A DNA stretch of 64,000 nucleotides from Methanomassiliicoccus luminyensis B10 (GTDB lineage: Archaea; Thermoplasmatota; Thermoplasmata; Methanomassiliicoccales; Methanomassiliicoccaceae). The position numbers and the translations under genes were made by a program. Each line of letters begins with the position of its first letter. The stretch's first letter is position 1. Under the pieces are notes generated by a model, which searched no databases, was not told the origin of the DNA, and was given only the letters and a program-made list of their open reading frames with translations. Below are positions 43,871 through 52,780 of this stretch, piece after piece. The stretch is taken from positions 62,001-126,000 of the forward strand of contig NZ_CAJE01000012.1 in the NCBI RefSeq assembly GCF_000308215.1, in the 5' to 3' direction.

Positions 43871-44139
43871 GAGGCGTTCGAGCCAGCGTCAGAGCGAGCC
43901 CGCACTAAACGCGGCTGAATGCTGTCCCGTTCTATCGATCCAAGACACGCCGATGCGCCTCGCTGACACGCTGACCGTCTCGACGATCTCGGCGGCGCGT
44001 TCCAAAATGTGTCGTGATGGTGCGGAACATCTGAATAGGGGTTGGATCTGGCGATTTGATACGTTTGGCTGCATGTAGTTACTTCCCTTGAGAAGGTGGG
44101 GCTTTCTGGCGATAATTAATATAATCTGCTGGCCATTTT

Positions 44140-45459
44140 GTGCCTGTGCCCGGCTTCAAGGTCATACACGACAGCGTCCACGGCAGCGTCAAGGTCGATG
44201 GGCTGTTCCTTGATCTTCTGGAGCGTCCGGAGATGCAGCGGTTGCACGGCGTGCACCAGCTCGGCCTTGCCCATCTGGTCTTCCCGGGAGCGAACCACAC
44301 CCGCCTGGAGCATTCCTTGGGCACCTACCACCTCGCCAGGACCATGAGCGGGGCCCTGGAGCTGGACGACCAAGACCGGTCAACGGTGCTGGCCGCGGCG
44401 CTCCTGCACGACCTCGGCCACTCGCCTTATTCTCATACCCTCGAAGAGGTCATCCACAACCGTACCGGAAAGGACCATACTGGCATCACCCGGGACATCA
44501 TCATGGGCTCCCTTCCGATAATGAGCGAGGCCTCCGCCGAGGTGCTCGGCCGCTTCAACCCCATCGCCGAGGTGCTGGAAGGGGAAGGCATCTCCCCACA
44601 GGACGTCACCGGTCTCATCTCCGCATCTCACCTCGCCAAGGACTCAAGGCAGCGCACCCTCGACGTGGACGCGGGGCAGGCTCACTTCGGCCAGAAGAAC
44701 TACCTAAAGCAGATCATCTCCGGACCGCTGGACGTCGACCAGATGGACTATCTCCAGAGGGACGCCTATTACACCGGGGTGGCGCACGGCACCATCGACA
44801 TCGACCGCCTCATGCAGACCGTGGCGGTGTTCCATGGGGACCTCGTGATCAGCAAAGGCGGGATGGTGGCGGTGGAAGGCCTCATGGTAGCCCGCTCCCT
44901 GATGTACACCTCGGTGTACTTCCACAAGACCGCGCGCATAGCGGAGATGATGCTGTGCAAGGCCGTGGAGATGGCACCCCCGTCGGTGCTGGACGACATC
45001 CACATGGCTACTGACTGCGAGCTCGACTCCAAGCTCACCGAGGCGGGGGGCGACGCCGCGCGCCTGATGACCCTGCTGCGGTTCCGCAAGCTGTACAAGA
45101 AGGCGGTGATGCTCCCGGTGTCCGGTCTCGACGAGCATCAGATCGAGCATCTCATCGAGCTGTCCGATTACAATAGGCGCAAGGCCGCCGAGAGGGAGAT
45201 CGCCGACCGCGCCGGGCTCAAGGAGTCGGAGGTCCTGGTGGACATCCCGGACCGCGCCCTGCTCCTCGGCGAGCCGCGCATCGGAAAGACCGACGTGGCC
45301 ATCCTCGACGGCGACAGGGTCAGGCCGCTGTCCCGTTACAGCCCCCTGGCCAAGGCCATCCAGTCCCGCGGCGTGCACGACTGGGCGGTCATGGTCTCCA
45401 CCCCCGCCAAGAACCGCGAGGAAGTGGAGAAGGCCACCCTCAAGACGCTGTTCGCCTAG
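44140..45459 (+). CDS. HD-domain phosphohydrolase (dNTPase-like)
   Basis: A 439-aa protein from a GTG start. The N-terminal pattern KVIHDSVHGSVKVDGLFLDLLERPEMQRLHGVHQLGLAHLVFPGANHTRLEHSLGTYHLA and LLHDLGHSPYSHTLEE give the four HD metal ligands (His in RLEH, HD in LLHD). Later DQMDYLQRDAYYTGV is conserved in this HD family of SAMHD1/dGTPase-like proteins. It probably hydrolyses a nucleotide; the substrate is unknown. A TATA-like element lies about 20 bp before the GTG. It is the one clear TAG-ended gene noticed, and its stop overlaps the convergent rtcB end by 4 bp. Confidence 0.88.
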   Translation: MPVPGFKVIHDSVHGSVKVDGLFLDLLERPEMQRLHGVHQLGLAHLVFPGANHTRLEHSLGTYHLARTMSGALELDDQDRSTVLAAALLHDLGHSPYSHTLEEVIHNRTGKDHTGITRDIIMGSLPIMSEASAEVLGRFNPIAEVLEGEGISPQDVTGLISASHLAKDSRQRTLDVDAGQAHFGQKNYLKQIISGPLDVDQMDYLQRDAYYTGVAHGTIDIDRLMQTVAVFHGDLVISKGGMVAVEGLMVARSLMYTSVYFHKTARIAEMMLCKAVEMAPPSVLDDIHMATDCELDSKLTEAGGDAARLMTLLRFRKLYKKAVMLPVSGLDEHQIEHLIELSDYNRRKAAEREIADRAGLKESEVLVDIPDRALLLGEPRIGKTDVAILDGDRVRPLSRYSPLAKAIQSRGVHDWAVMVSTPAKNREEVEKATLKTLFA

Positions 45460-48254
45460 CCCTTCATGACGCCCAGCGGAGTGAGGCGGGCCACCCTCCG
45501 GGAGAGCCCCGCGCCGGCCACCACGTCGATGACCTGCTCTATGTTCTTGTACGCCTCCGGGGCCTCTTCGAGGATGCCGTCCTTGGTGGCCGACTTCAGG
45601 AATATGCCGCGGTGCTCCATGTCCTGCTTGATCCCCTGGACGGTGAACTTCCTGAGGGCCTCGGTCCTCGACATCATGCGCCCGGCGCCGTGGCAGGTGG
45701 AGCCGAACGACTCGGCCATGCCCCGCTCCGTGCCGACCAGGACGTAGCTGCCGGAGCCCATGTCCCCGGGGATGAGGACGGGCTGCCCCACTGAGCTGTA
45801 CTGCCTCGGTATCTCGGGGTGCTCGCGGGGGAACGCTCTCGTAGCACCTTTGCGGTGAACATACACCTCCCGGCGCCTCCCGTCCACCTGGTGCTCCTCC
45901 ACCTTGGCGATGTTGTGGGCCACGTCGTACACCTGGTGTAGCCCCATGCTCTCGGCGTCGCGCTTGAAGTGCTCCTCGAACGACTCTCTGATCCAGTGGA
46001 GGATCATCTGCCGGTTGGCCCAGGCATAGTTGGCGCCGCAGGCCATGGCCTTGAAGTAATCCTCACCCTCCTTGGAGTGCACGGGGGCGCAGGCCAGCTG
46101 GCGGTCGGGCAGGTTCATGTCCCGCTGCCGCATGGCCTTCTCCATCACCTGAAGGTAGTCGGTGGCGATCTGGTGCCCGCAGCCGCGGGAGCCGCAGTGG
46201 ACCATCACGGTCACCTGCCCCTCCCTCAGCCCGAAGGCCCTGGCCGCTTCCTCATCGAAGATCTCGTCCACCACGTCCACCTCCAGGAAGTGGTTGCCCG
46301 AGCCAAGGGAGCCGACCTGCGGAACGCCTCTCTGCTTGGCCTTGCCGCTCACCTTGGTCGGGTCGGCGTTCTTCATCCGGCCGCCCTCCTCGGTGACAGT
46401 GAGGTCCTCATCCCACCCGTACCCGCTGCGCACGGCCCACTCCGCGCCCTCCACCAGTATGTTGTCTATCTGACCCTCCACCGCTCCCACGATGCCCTTG
46501 GAGCCCACTCCGGCGGGCACGTTCTTGAACAGCGTGGAGATCAGGTCCTTGATGCCGGGCTGGACGTCCTTGGCCTCCAGCTCGGTGCGGACCAGGCGCA
46601 CCCCGCAGTTGGACACGATCATCCCGTCGGCGACGAAGTTGTGGGTCTCCGGTACGGTGAAATCATAGACGAAGCCCTTGTAAGGCACCTCCTTCACGGC
46701 CGTGACCCGGTCGTACAGGAACCCGGTGGCCTTCAGCATGTCAAGCTCCTGGTCTAGGAACTCGCTGAACGAGGTGAAGTCGACGGACGGCCTCTGCCCT
46801 TCCCCGTTGTACTGTTTCTCCACGAAGCGCGGGGTGATGCCGTAGCCGACCAGGAGGGTCTGCACCTCCTTGAGCTTCAGTCCCTTCTTCTTCAGCTTCC
46901 TGGCCCTCTCCGCCGCCTTGACCCTGCTGTCGTTCAGCTCCTTCTTGAGCAGCATGTACTTTACGGCGGCCTCGGCCATCTTGCTCTTCATCTCGGAGTA
47001 CTCGAACCCGATGATGCGGTACAGCCTGATCAGGTTGTCCTCGTTGGCGCAGATGCTCATGGTGAGGCGCGAGATGCTCCCGTTCCTGTGGCGGAGGTCC
47101 TTCCTTTCACATATCTGGGTCTTCTCCACCCCCAGGTCCTCCAGGAGCATCATCACGTCGATGTAGAACATCCTGGCATCGTCCAGTCGCGCGTCGTCCA
47201 GCTTCTGCACCAGCATGGGGGGGTCAAAGGTGGTCTTGGTGTCGGCCTTGGGCATGGTCAGCTCGGCGCCGAACAGCCCGGCCAGGAACGCCCTCTTGAT
47301 CGCCGGGGCCGCCTTGGTGACCCACTCCGGGACCCGCTGGTCGGAGATGGTCTTGCTTCCCACCGGCATGCCCCTCTCCACGAGCAGATCGGAGAACTCC
47401 CGCGAACTCACCCGGATCTCCGGTCCGGCGACGGTCGAGTCATATCCCAGATCGGCGAGGTCCCTCTTCATCTTCTCCAGGTCGGTCCTCTGGCCGCAGA
47501 CGCTGGCGATGATGCCCCCCTCTTTCAGGTCCAGCGAGCCGGCCCCCAGCATGTAGCCGAAGAGCTTGGCCAGGACGACCTCCCTCCGGTCCACGTTCTG
47601 GTCCACTTCGACGCCCTGGAAATAGGTCACCGCCACCTGGTCCCCAGGCGCGATGAGCGCCGCATTCTTCATGCCGATGCTGGTGAGCACCGGGTGGTCC
47701 TCGGAGGCCCGGAGCTCGATGCCGGTCCTGGTGGTGATCAGGAACACCCTCTTGTCGCTCTCCTTCCTTATGAAAGCGGCGGGCTTCCTGGCGACCAGCC
47801 CCCTCTCCAGCGTCATCACGGAGGTCGTTCCGCCCATCATTCCCACGGTGAACCCGTCGTTCGTCTGTATGGTGGTCCCGAACTCCTCCTCGAAGTCCTC
47901 TATCCTCATCCACCCGCCCAGGTCGGTGCTGATCCTGGAGCCCTCGCAAAGGCAGTTGATGTCGAACCCGATGCCTCCGGGGGAGATCACCCCCTCCTCG
48001 GCATCAAGGGCGGCCACGCCCCCGATGGGGAACCCATACCCCCAGTGGATGTCCGGCATGGCCAAGGAGTTGCCCACGATCCCGGGGAGGAAGGCGACGT
48101 TGGCCGCCTGCTCGGGCGCATTGTCCTCCTTCAGCTTAGGTACCATGCCCTCGTCGGCGAACACGATGGCATCGGTGCGCATACCGCTCTTATATGTCCG
48201 CGGGATCTTCCAGCGAAAGTCGTCGACCTTCTCGAGGGGTCCATTATATGTCAT
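45456..48254 (-). CDS. rtcB: tRNA-splicing ligase RtcB precursor with intein
   Basis: A 932-aa precursor: 483 residues of RtcB interrupted by a 449-residue intein (separate entry). RtcB joins 2',3'-cyclic phosphate and 5'-OH RNA ends using GTP and Mn2+, for tRNA exon joining and RNA repair. The mature sequence has [14 protein letters not shown], the metal site [45 protein letters not shown], the histidine of the guanylate site in [10 protein letters not shown] and the end MKG. A TATA-like element on the minus strand near 48288-48296 gives a short leader. Length after splicing is normal. Confidence 0.96.
   Translation of the reverse strand: [932 protein letters not shown]
46608..47954 (-). 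other. Intein in RtcB with degenerate LAGLIDADG endonuclease
   Basis: The intein covers residues 101-549 of the precursor. It begins with Cys ([11 protein letters not shown], the usual N-terminal block A) and ends [12 protein letters not shown] before the extein Cys, so His, Asn and the +1 Cys needed for splicing are present. It sits at the metal-binding Cys of RtcB, exactly inside [10 protein letters not shown]. The homing endonuclease motifs are recognisable but altered: LFGYMLGAG (Ala where the catalytic Asp is expected) and LAGLFGAEL (Glu instead of Asp). Splicing looks functional; DNA cutting is doubtful. Confidence 0.92.
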
Positions 48255-48324
48255 TACTCCACCGGATTCGCCTATGGGGTGTCTGGGATATAATCTCTTT
48301 CAGCGGTCACAACGTCCTCTCGGA

Positions 48325-48338
48325 TACGAACGTTCGTA
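48325..48338. promoter_or_regulatory. Perfect 14-bp palindrome between rtcB and the DUF835 gene
   Basis: TACGAACGTTCGTA lies in the 179-bp region between the divergent rtcB and DUF835 genes. The rtcB TATA-like element is at about 48288-48296 (minus) and that of the DUF835 gene at about 48397-48412 (plus). The inner ten bases recur at 26246-26255. It is probably a dimeric regulator site; no regulator is known. Confidence 0.4.
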
Positions 48339-48433
48339 GGCCAGACCGCTCCGGCGTGCGTTGTTATTCCGCCCATCGTTATTCTGTCCGTCGCATTTAT
48401 TATATATAATATTTTTCGGAGAATCGGGTCGTT

Positions 48434-49615
48434 ATGGACGGGATCTTGATGGGGGTGATGCCGCTGGCGGCGGGCGCGATAGTCCTCGCTCTGGGCACTG
48501 CCAGCCTGGTCCGGAACCCCGGGCTGAGGGTCTCTCGGACCTTCTTTGCCAGCATGTTCTTCGCGGGGGCCTTCAACATCGCTCTGTTCGCCCTCCTGGC
48601 TCTGTCGGATCCATCGTCCGCGCCGGTGCTGTCGAAGGTCCTGATGTTCATGGCCGTGCTGGCGGCGGGCGCGAACATATTCCTGGCCTCATCTTTGTCC
48701 ACATGGAAGGGGGAGAGCTGGACCAGGGACCACCCCGTCGTCGTCCTGCTCGCGGTCCTGGCGATGGCCTCCGCCGCGGGCGTCCTGGGCAGCGCCGCCG
48801 CGGCCCCCGGGGCGCTTGCGTCCCCCGTCGGGACATGGTGGTTCCCGGTGCTGCTGGGAGCGGCCCTGGCAGGGGCCAGCGTATGGGCGGTGTATTCGGC
48901 CAGGAGGACCTCCACCGACCAGTACTTCAGGCGCGCCACCACCTGGCTGGGGGCGGCGTTCATGCTGCCCGCCATCTCCCTGTCGGCAGTGTTCGGCGGG
49001 GGCGGCGGCATCGCCTCCACACTGGTGGTCTCCTTCGCCCCCCTCCTCTCCGCGATGGTGTTCGTATACGTGGCCGTCCGCTACAGGACCTTCACCCAGG
49101 TCCCCGCTGCGGCCAAGGACTCCGCCCGCGCCCTCCTGGACAGCATGTCGCCGGGCAGCTCCATCCTGGTGGAAGGGAAGAGCACCGACGCCGCCTTCTC
49201 CATGTTCATGTCCGAAATAGGGCGGGGAGGCGACGGCCTGGTGATATCTAGGAAGCATCCCGGGCAGGTCAGGGAGGTGGTGGGACTGGAAAGCGCCTCG
49301 GTCCTGTGGCTGTGCAGCCAGCCTGGTCCGGGGAGGATCGACCCGGCGTCCCTCTCCCTGCTGCAGAGCACCATGTCGGACTTCCTGAGGAGGGGGAAGC
49401 GATCAGTGGTGCTGCTGGATGGGCTGGAGTACCTGGTCTCGGAGAACCGCCCGGACAAGATCCTGCGCCTGGTCTACAGCGTAAAGGACGTGGTGACGAT
49501 GTCCGGCTCCAAGCTCATAGTCCCCCTGGACCCCGAGACCCTTGGGTCGAAGGACCTCGCTTTCTTCGAGAGGGAGTTCAAGGTGCTCAGGCCGGAACCG
49601 GGTCAGGCCGGCTAA
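48434..49615 (+). CDS. Membrane sensor-like protein with DUF835 domain
   Basis: A 393-aa protein. Residues about 5-215 hold seven or so membrane helices, like the sensory part of archaeal membrane kinases. The C-terminal 160 residues are a DUF835 domain: GSSILVEGKSTDAAFSMF, GGDGLVISRKHPGQVREVVGL, RSVVLLDGLEYLVSENRPDKILRLVYSVKDVV and KLIVPLDPETLG. DUF835 occurs in archaeal signalling proteins and has no proven activity. The ATG lies about 25-30 bp after a strong TATA box, so the mRNA is leaderless. Confidence 0.86.
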   Translation: MDGILMGVMPLAAGAIVLALGTASLVRNPGLRVSRTFFASMFFAGAFNIALFALLALSDPSSAPVLSKVLMFMAVLAAGANIFLASSLSTWKGESWTRDHPVVVLLAVLAMASAAGVLGSAAAAPGALASPVGTWWFPVLLGAALAGASVWAVYSARRTSTDQYFRRATTWLGAAFMLPAISLSAVFGGGGGIASTLVVSFAPLLSAMVFVYVAVRYRTFTQVPAAAKDSARALLDSMSPGSSILVEGKSTDAAFSMFMSEIGRGGDGLVISRKHPGQVREVVGLESASVLWLCSQPGPGRIDPASLSLLQSTMSDFLRRGKRSVVLLDGLEYLVSENRPDKILRLVYSVKDVVTMSGSKLIVPLDPETLGSKDLAFFEREFKVLRPEPGQAG

Positions 49616-49694
49616 TTTACAGATTATGATGCAATGACCATCGCACCATCCGAGAACGCCCGGGGAGCGAGCGGTCCGTCAGAACAGTCAAAGG

Positions 49695-49768
49695 GGCCGG
49701 GCCCGAGATTTGAACTCGAGTCTAGGGATCCACAGTCCCACAGGATACCAGGCTACCCCAACCCGGCC
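49695..49768 (-). tRNA. tRNA-His (anticodon GTG)
   Basis: Read on the minus strand this forms a cloverleaf: acceptor GCCGGGT/GCCCGGC, a D arm, anticodon loop CTGTGGA with the anticodon at 49731-49733, and a T arm with GTTCAAATC. A G at position -1 (49768) is encoded and faces the discriminator C73 (49695), the identity pair of tRNA-His. CCA is not encoded. The top pair of the anticodon stem is U-U. No intron is seen. The rest of the gap 49616-49938 holds no other gene. Confidence 0.93.
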
Positions 49769-49938
49769 ATGATGGGAACTCCACAATACATGGCTGTAAA
49801 TAAACCTTCCGACGGCTCCCGGCACAGACTGGCTATGCCCTCGCCGGGCATTCTCCGAACGGTCATCTCTCCCGTCGTGCTCCTCAGGTCAACGCTTCCG
49901 CAATCATCTTAACCTCCCGAGGCGTTTTTCCTCCGGGG

Positions 49939-50196
49939 ATGGGAATGAGAACAGTTTGTTTCGTAGATGAATCCATATTAGGCGCCAGGAAAGAGGAGGG
50001 CGCCCTGGGGCTGAGACGCTTCGTGAGGATGCTCCAAGATCTGCTGGACGAGGAGGGGCTGCCTATAGATGTGCGTATCGGCGTGGCCCCCGGCAACAGG
50101 AAGATCGCTCAAGGGCTGAAAGGCCTCAAGGACCACGTCCCCGAGTGGATCCTGAGCGAGGCCAGGCAGCTCTTTCAGGAAGAACTTCCCGGCTAA
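49939..50196 (+). CDS. Small conserved-looking protein, unknown function
   Basis: An 85-aa soluble protein (ATG 49939; a second ATG follows two codons later). It has a hydrophobic first strand (TVCFVDES), a basic helix (GLRRFVRMLQDLLDEE), a strand DVRIGVAP and a C-terminal amphipathic helix. GGGGATGG-like sequence before the start may aid translation. No family is recognised. It lies between the tRNA-His gene and argF. Confidence 0.55.
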   Translation: MGMRTVCFVDESILGARKEEGALGLRRFVRMLQDLLDEEGLPIDVRIGVAPGNRKIAQGLKGLKDHVPEWILSEARQLFQEELPG

Positions 50197-50239
50197 GCGG
50201 CATTTCACGCCGGGGTACGGCCGTACCGCCAAATCCAGA

Positions 50240-50271
50240 CATATACCGTCCGGTTTGTACGCACCTGTACA
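50240..50271 (+). promoter_or_regulatory. argF promoter region with repeated TGTAC sites
   Basis: A TATA-like ACATATACC at 50240-50248 is followed by two TGTAC units at 50256-50260 and 50266-50270, one helical turn apart. They fall between the TATA element and the expected transcription start near 50270-50275, a good place for an operator. The argF ATG is at 50312, so the leader would be about 40 nt. Confidence 0.4.
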
Positions 50272-50311
50272 TAACGGTTAAGTCTGTTGTCAAAATTCCA
50301 GCTCGGAAATC

Positions 50312-51220
50312 ATGAAGAGGGACATACTATCAGTGCTCGACCTCGCCGGCGACCTGGACGAGGTGCTTGCTTTGGCGGCCGACCTCAAGAGGAGGACCGA
50401 CGGCCCCCAGACGCTCAAGGGCAAGAGCGTCGCCATGATCTTCGAGAAGTCCAGCACCAGGACCAGGGTATCGTTCGAGGTCGGTATCGTCCAGCTCGGC
50501 GGCCACCCCGTGGTCCTGAGCCAGAAGGACACTCAGCTCGGACGGGGTGAAACGATCGAGGACACCGCCAGGGTGTTGAGCCGCTACGTCGATTGCATCA
50601 CTTACCGCGCCTTCAGCCACGTGGCCGTGGCCGATCTGGCCAAGCACGCCACCGTCCCTGTCATCAATGCGCTCGACGACCTCGAGCATCCCTGCCAGAT
50701 CACCGCCGACCTTCAGACCATCAAGGAGTGGAAGGGGGACCTGCGCGGCCTCAAGATCGCCTACATCGGCGACGGCAACAATGTATGCAACTCCCTGATG
50801 CTGGGAGCCGCTTTGACCGGCATGGACTTCGTGGCCGGGTGCCCCGCTGAGCACTCCCCGGACAAAGCCATCGCCAAGAAGGCCGCTGCCATCGCCGCCG
50901 AGCACAAGCGCGCGTCCAAGGTGGTCACCGATCCCGCCCAGGCCGCCGAGGGCGCCGACGTCATTTACACCGACGCCTGGATCTCCATGGGGCAGGAGGG
51001 AGAGGCCGGCTCCAAGGTGAAGACCTTGAGGCCGTACCAGATCAACGAAGCACTGGTAAAGAATGCCGACCCGGACCACCTATTCATGCACTGCCTCCCC
51101 GCTCACCGGGGAGAGGAAGTGACCGCTGAGGTCATGGACGGCCCCAACAGTGTGGTGTTCGATCAGGCGGAGAACCGCCTGCACGCTCAGAAGGCGATCC
51201 TGATCAAAGTGCTCGGCTGA
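50312..51220 (+). CDS. argF: Ornithine carbamoyltransferase
   Basis: A 302-aa transferase making citrulline from ornithine and carbamoyl phosphate. The carbamoyl-phosphate loop STRTR is at residues 48-52; HPCQ (near residue 129) and the ornithine-side FMHCLPAHRGEEV (near 262) are intact, which distinguishes it from aspartate carbamoyltransferase. GDGNNVCNSLM is the usual central block. Length is normal. It stands alone, without other arg genes, and its stop overlaps the convergent recJ-like gene by 17 bp. Confidence 0.96.
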   Translation: MKRDILSVLDLAGDLDEVLALAADLKRRTDGPQTLKGKSVAMIFEKSSTRTRVSFEVGIVQLGGHPVVLSQKDTQLGRGETIEDTARVLSRYVDCITYRAFSHVAVADLAKHATVPVINALDDLEHPCQITADLQTIKEWKGDLRGLKIAYIGDGNNVCNSLMLGAALTGMDFVAGCPAEHSPDKAIAKKAAAIAAEHKRASKVVTDPAQAAEGADVIYTDAWISMGQEGEAGSKVKTLRPYQINEALVKNADPDHLFMHCLPAHRGEEVTAEVMDGPNSVVFDQAENRLHAQKAILIKVLG

Positions 51221-52778
51221 GCTGATCTCCCACGATGCGGTCGAGGGCGAGGAGGAACTCGTCCTCCCTCCCCCCAGGTATGGTAGCCCCGGCGGCGATG
51301 TTGTGGCCGCCCCCGGTGCCTCCGGCCGACTCGGCGGCCCCGCGCAATGCGATGGAGAGGTCAAGCCCGCGCTTCACCAGATCTCGGGTGCCCCTCGCGG
51401 ACACCTTCACCGAGCAGGTGCCGTCCATGGCCTGAGCGAATCCGATGAGGGGACGGTCGGCGAGCCTGGCGTCCGAGCCGAGCACCATGCCGGCCACGAT
51501 ACCCACGATGGTGTCCTCGATGCGGTCCCCGCTGTGGAAGTACCTGATGTTGCTCAGCCCCTCCCCGCCGCCGGTGACATCAGTGGGCCGGTTGCCTTCC
51601 CCGTTCTTCACCAGCTCGATGGCGGCCTTGAGCTTTTCCCGATGATCGTCCTGCTGCTCGATAGCTTCCCTGAACGCCTCGGCGCGGTCGCCCTGGCATA
51701 CCGCCCTCCCGAGATCGGCCTTCTCGTGGCGGCCGCAGGCGTTCAGCAGGGTGGCGAACTCCTTGGCATCGAAGATGGCCCTGAGCTTGACATCGTCGCC
51801 CTTGAACCACCCCGGGGGAGCTCCAGGCAGGTCCTCGGAGAGCGTATATGCCTCCCCGATGACCTTGCGCACCTGGGCGACGCCCTTCCCGGAGTCGATC
51901 ATGCGGTCCACCAGCCTGCTTACCACGGCCTGCCTCTCCTCCCAGCTCAGTTCGGACCAGTACCTGAGGCGGCCGCCTTCGGAGACAGGGACCCCGCACT
52001 CGGTCACGAAGTCGATGCAGGCCATCTTATCCTCGTCCTGCTTCACGGGGTCCTCGCCCAGAGGGTTCGCGCCCGCCCGCCTCCTGGTGATGTACGGCAG
52101 CAGCGGCGGATCGGAGGAGTGCTGGAGCAGGGTGTGCAGCGGGCGGGTCTGGCGCCCGAACAGGCGGAGGTCCTTTTCCGCCCGGACCAGGCCGGCGTCG
52201 ACGGCGTCCTGCAGGATGGTGCGGTTGTACCCCGTCAACCGTCCTTCCGCGGAGTCCTGGAAGTCCCCCACCGCCCCGATCACCGCAAGGACCGCGAGGT
52301 CCCGGTTGCAGGGGTCCATGGCCTTGGCCACGGCATAGGTGGCGCCGGCCCCGGAGATCTCGGTGGAGCCGTCCAGCCCGTAAAGGTGGGGGTTGACGTG
52401 ATACCCGGCGAAGGAGAACAGATCCGCCTGTCCCCTGGTCCGGGGATGGGAGTCATCGGGGCGGTGGTGGTCCGAGACCGCCGACCGTTCAGGATCCAAC
52501 CTGGAGAACATGCCGCTGCCGAGGTCCACGAACCACAGCCGCTCCATGGGGGACGCCTTCGCTCTATCCAGCTCGGCGTCGTCCAGCTTCTTAACGAAGC
52601 GCACATTGTGCTCGATGCCGGCGCGCCGAAGCGCCACGGATGCGATGGAGGAGGCTGTGATGCCGTCGGCGTCGATGTGCCCGATCACCAGGACGGACTT
52701 CGAGCCGAGCAGGAACCTGGCGGCCTCCGCCGCGGCCTTCTCGAACCCCCTGATGTCCCTGACCTTCTCCTCTGCCAT
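51204..52778 (-). CDS. Archaeal RecJ-like DHH phosphoesterase (single-strand exonuclease)
   Basis: A 524-aa protein with the DHH domain: GHIDADGITASSIA (motif I, near residues 32-45), LWFVDLGSG, SDHHRPDD (the DHH motif) and an Asp in AVIGAVGDFQDS. The C-terminal DHHA1 domain ends with GGTGGGHNIAAGATIPGG. Archaeal RecJ proteins of this type are 5'-3' nucleases, some bound to GINS at the replication fork (GAN); others are RNases. The start is ATG 52778; the RNase H-like gene stops 2 bp upstream, so the two are cotranscribed nucleases. Confidence 0.9.
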   Translation of the reverse strand: MAEEKVRDIRGFEKAAAEAARFLLGSKSVLVIGHIDADGITASSIASVALRRAGIEHNVRFVKKLDDAELDRAKASPMERLWFVDLGSGMFSRLDPERSAVSDHHRPDDSHPRTRGQADLFSFAGYHVNPHLYGLDGSTEISGAGATYAVAKAMDPCNRDLAVLAVIGAVGDFQDSAEGRLTGYNRTILQDAVDAGLVRAEKDLRLFGRQTRPLHTLLQHSSDPPLLPYITRRRAGANPLGEDPVKQDEDKMACIDFVTECGVPVSEGGRLRYWSELSWEERQAVVSRLVDRMIDSGKGVAQVRKVIGEAYTLSEDLPGAPPGWFKGDDVKLRAIFDAKEFATLLNACGRHEKADLGRAVCQGDRAEAFREAIEQQDDHREKLKAAIELVKNGEGNRPTDVTGGGEGLSNIRYFHSGDRIEDTIVGIVAGMVLGSDARLADRPLIGFAQAMDGTCSVKVSARGTRDLVKRGLDLSIALRGAAESAGGTGGGHNIAAGATIPGGREDEFLLALDRIVGDQLSRAL

Positions 52779-52780
52779 GT

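Noticed and set aside
43889-44074. 61-codon minus-strand frame in the gap before the HD gene
   Set aside because: No recognisable domain, no ribosome site, and it overlaps repeat-derived sequence.
45457-45747. Possible pyrrolysine read-through of the TAG stop of the HD gene into an in-frame extension
   Set aside because: The extension is wholly antisense to the conserved end of rtcB and the HD protein already has normal domain length.
47088-48293. 401-codon open frame on the plus strand
   Set aside because: It is antisense to rtcB and its intein; low-complexity His/Pro/Gly-rich translation, no start signals.
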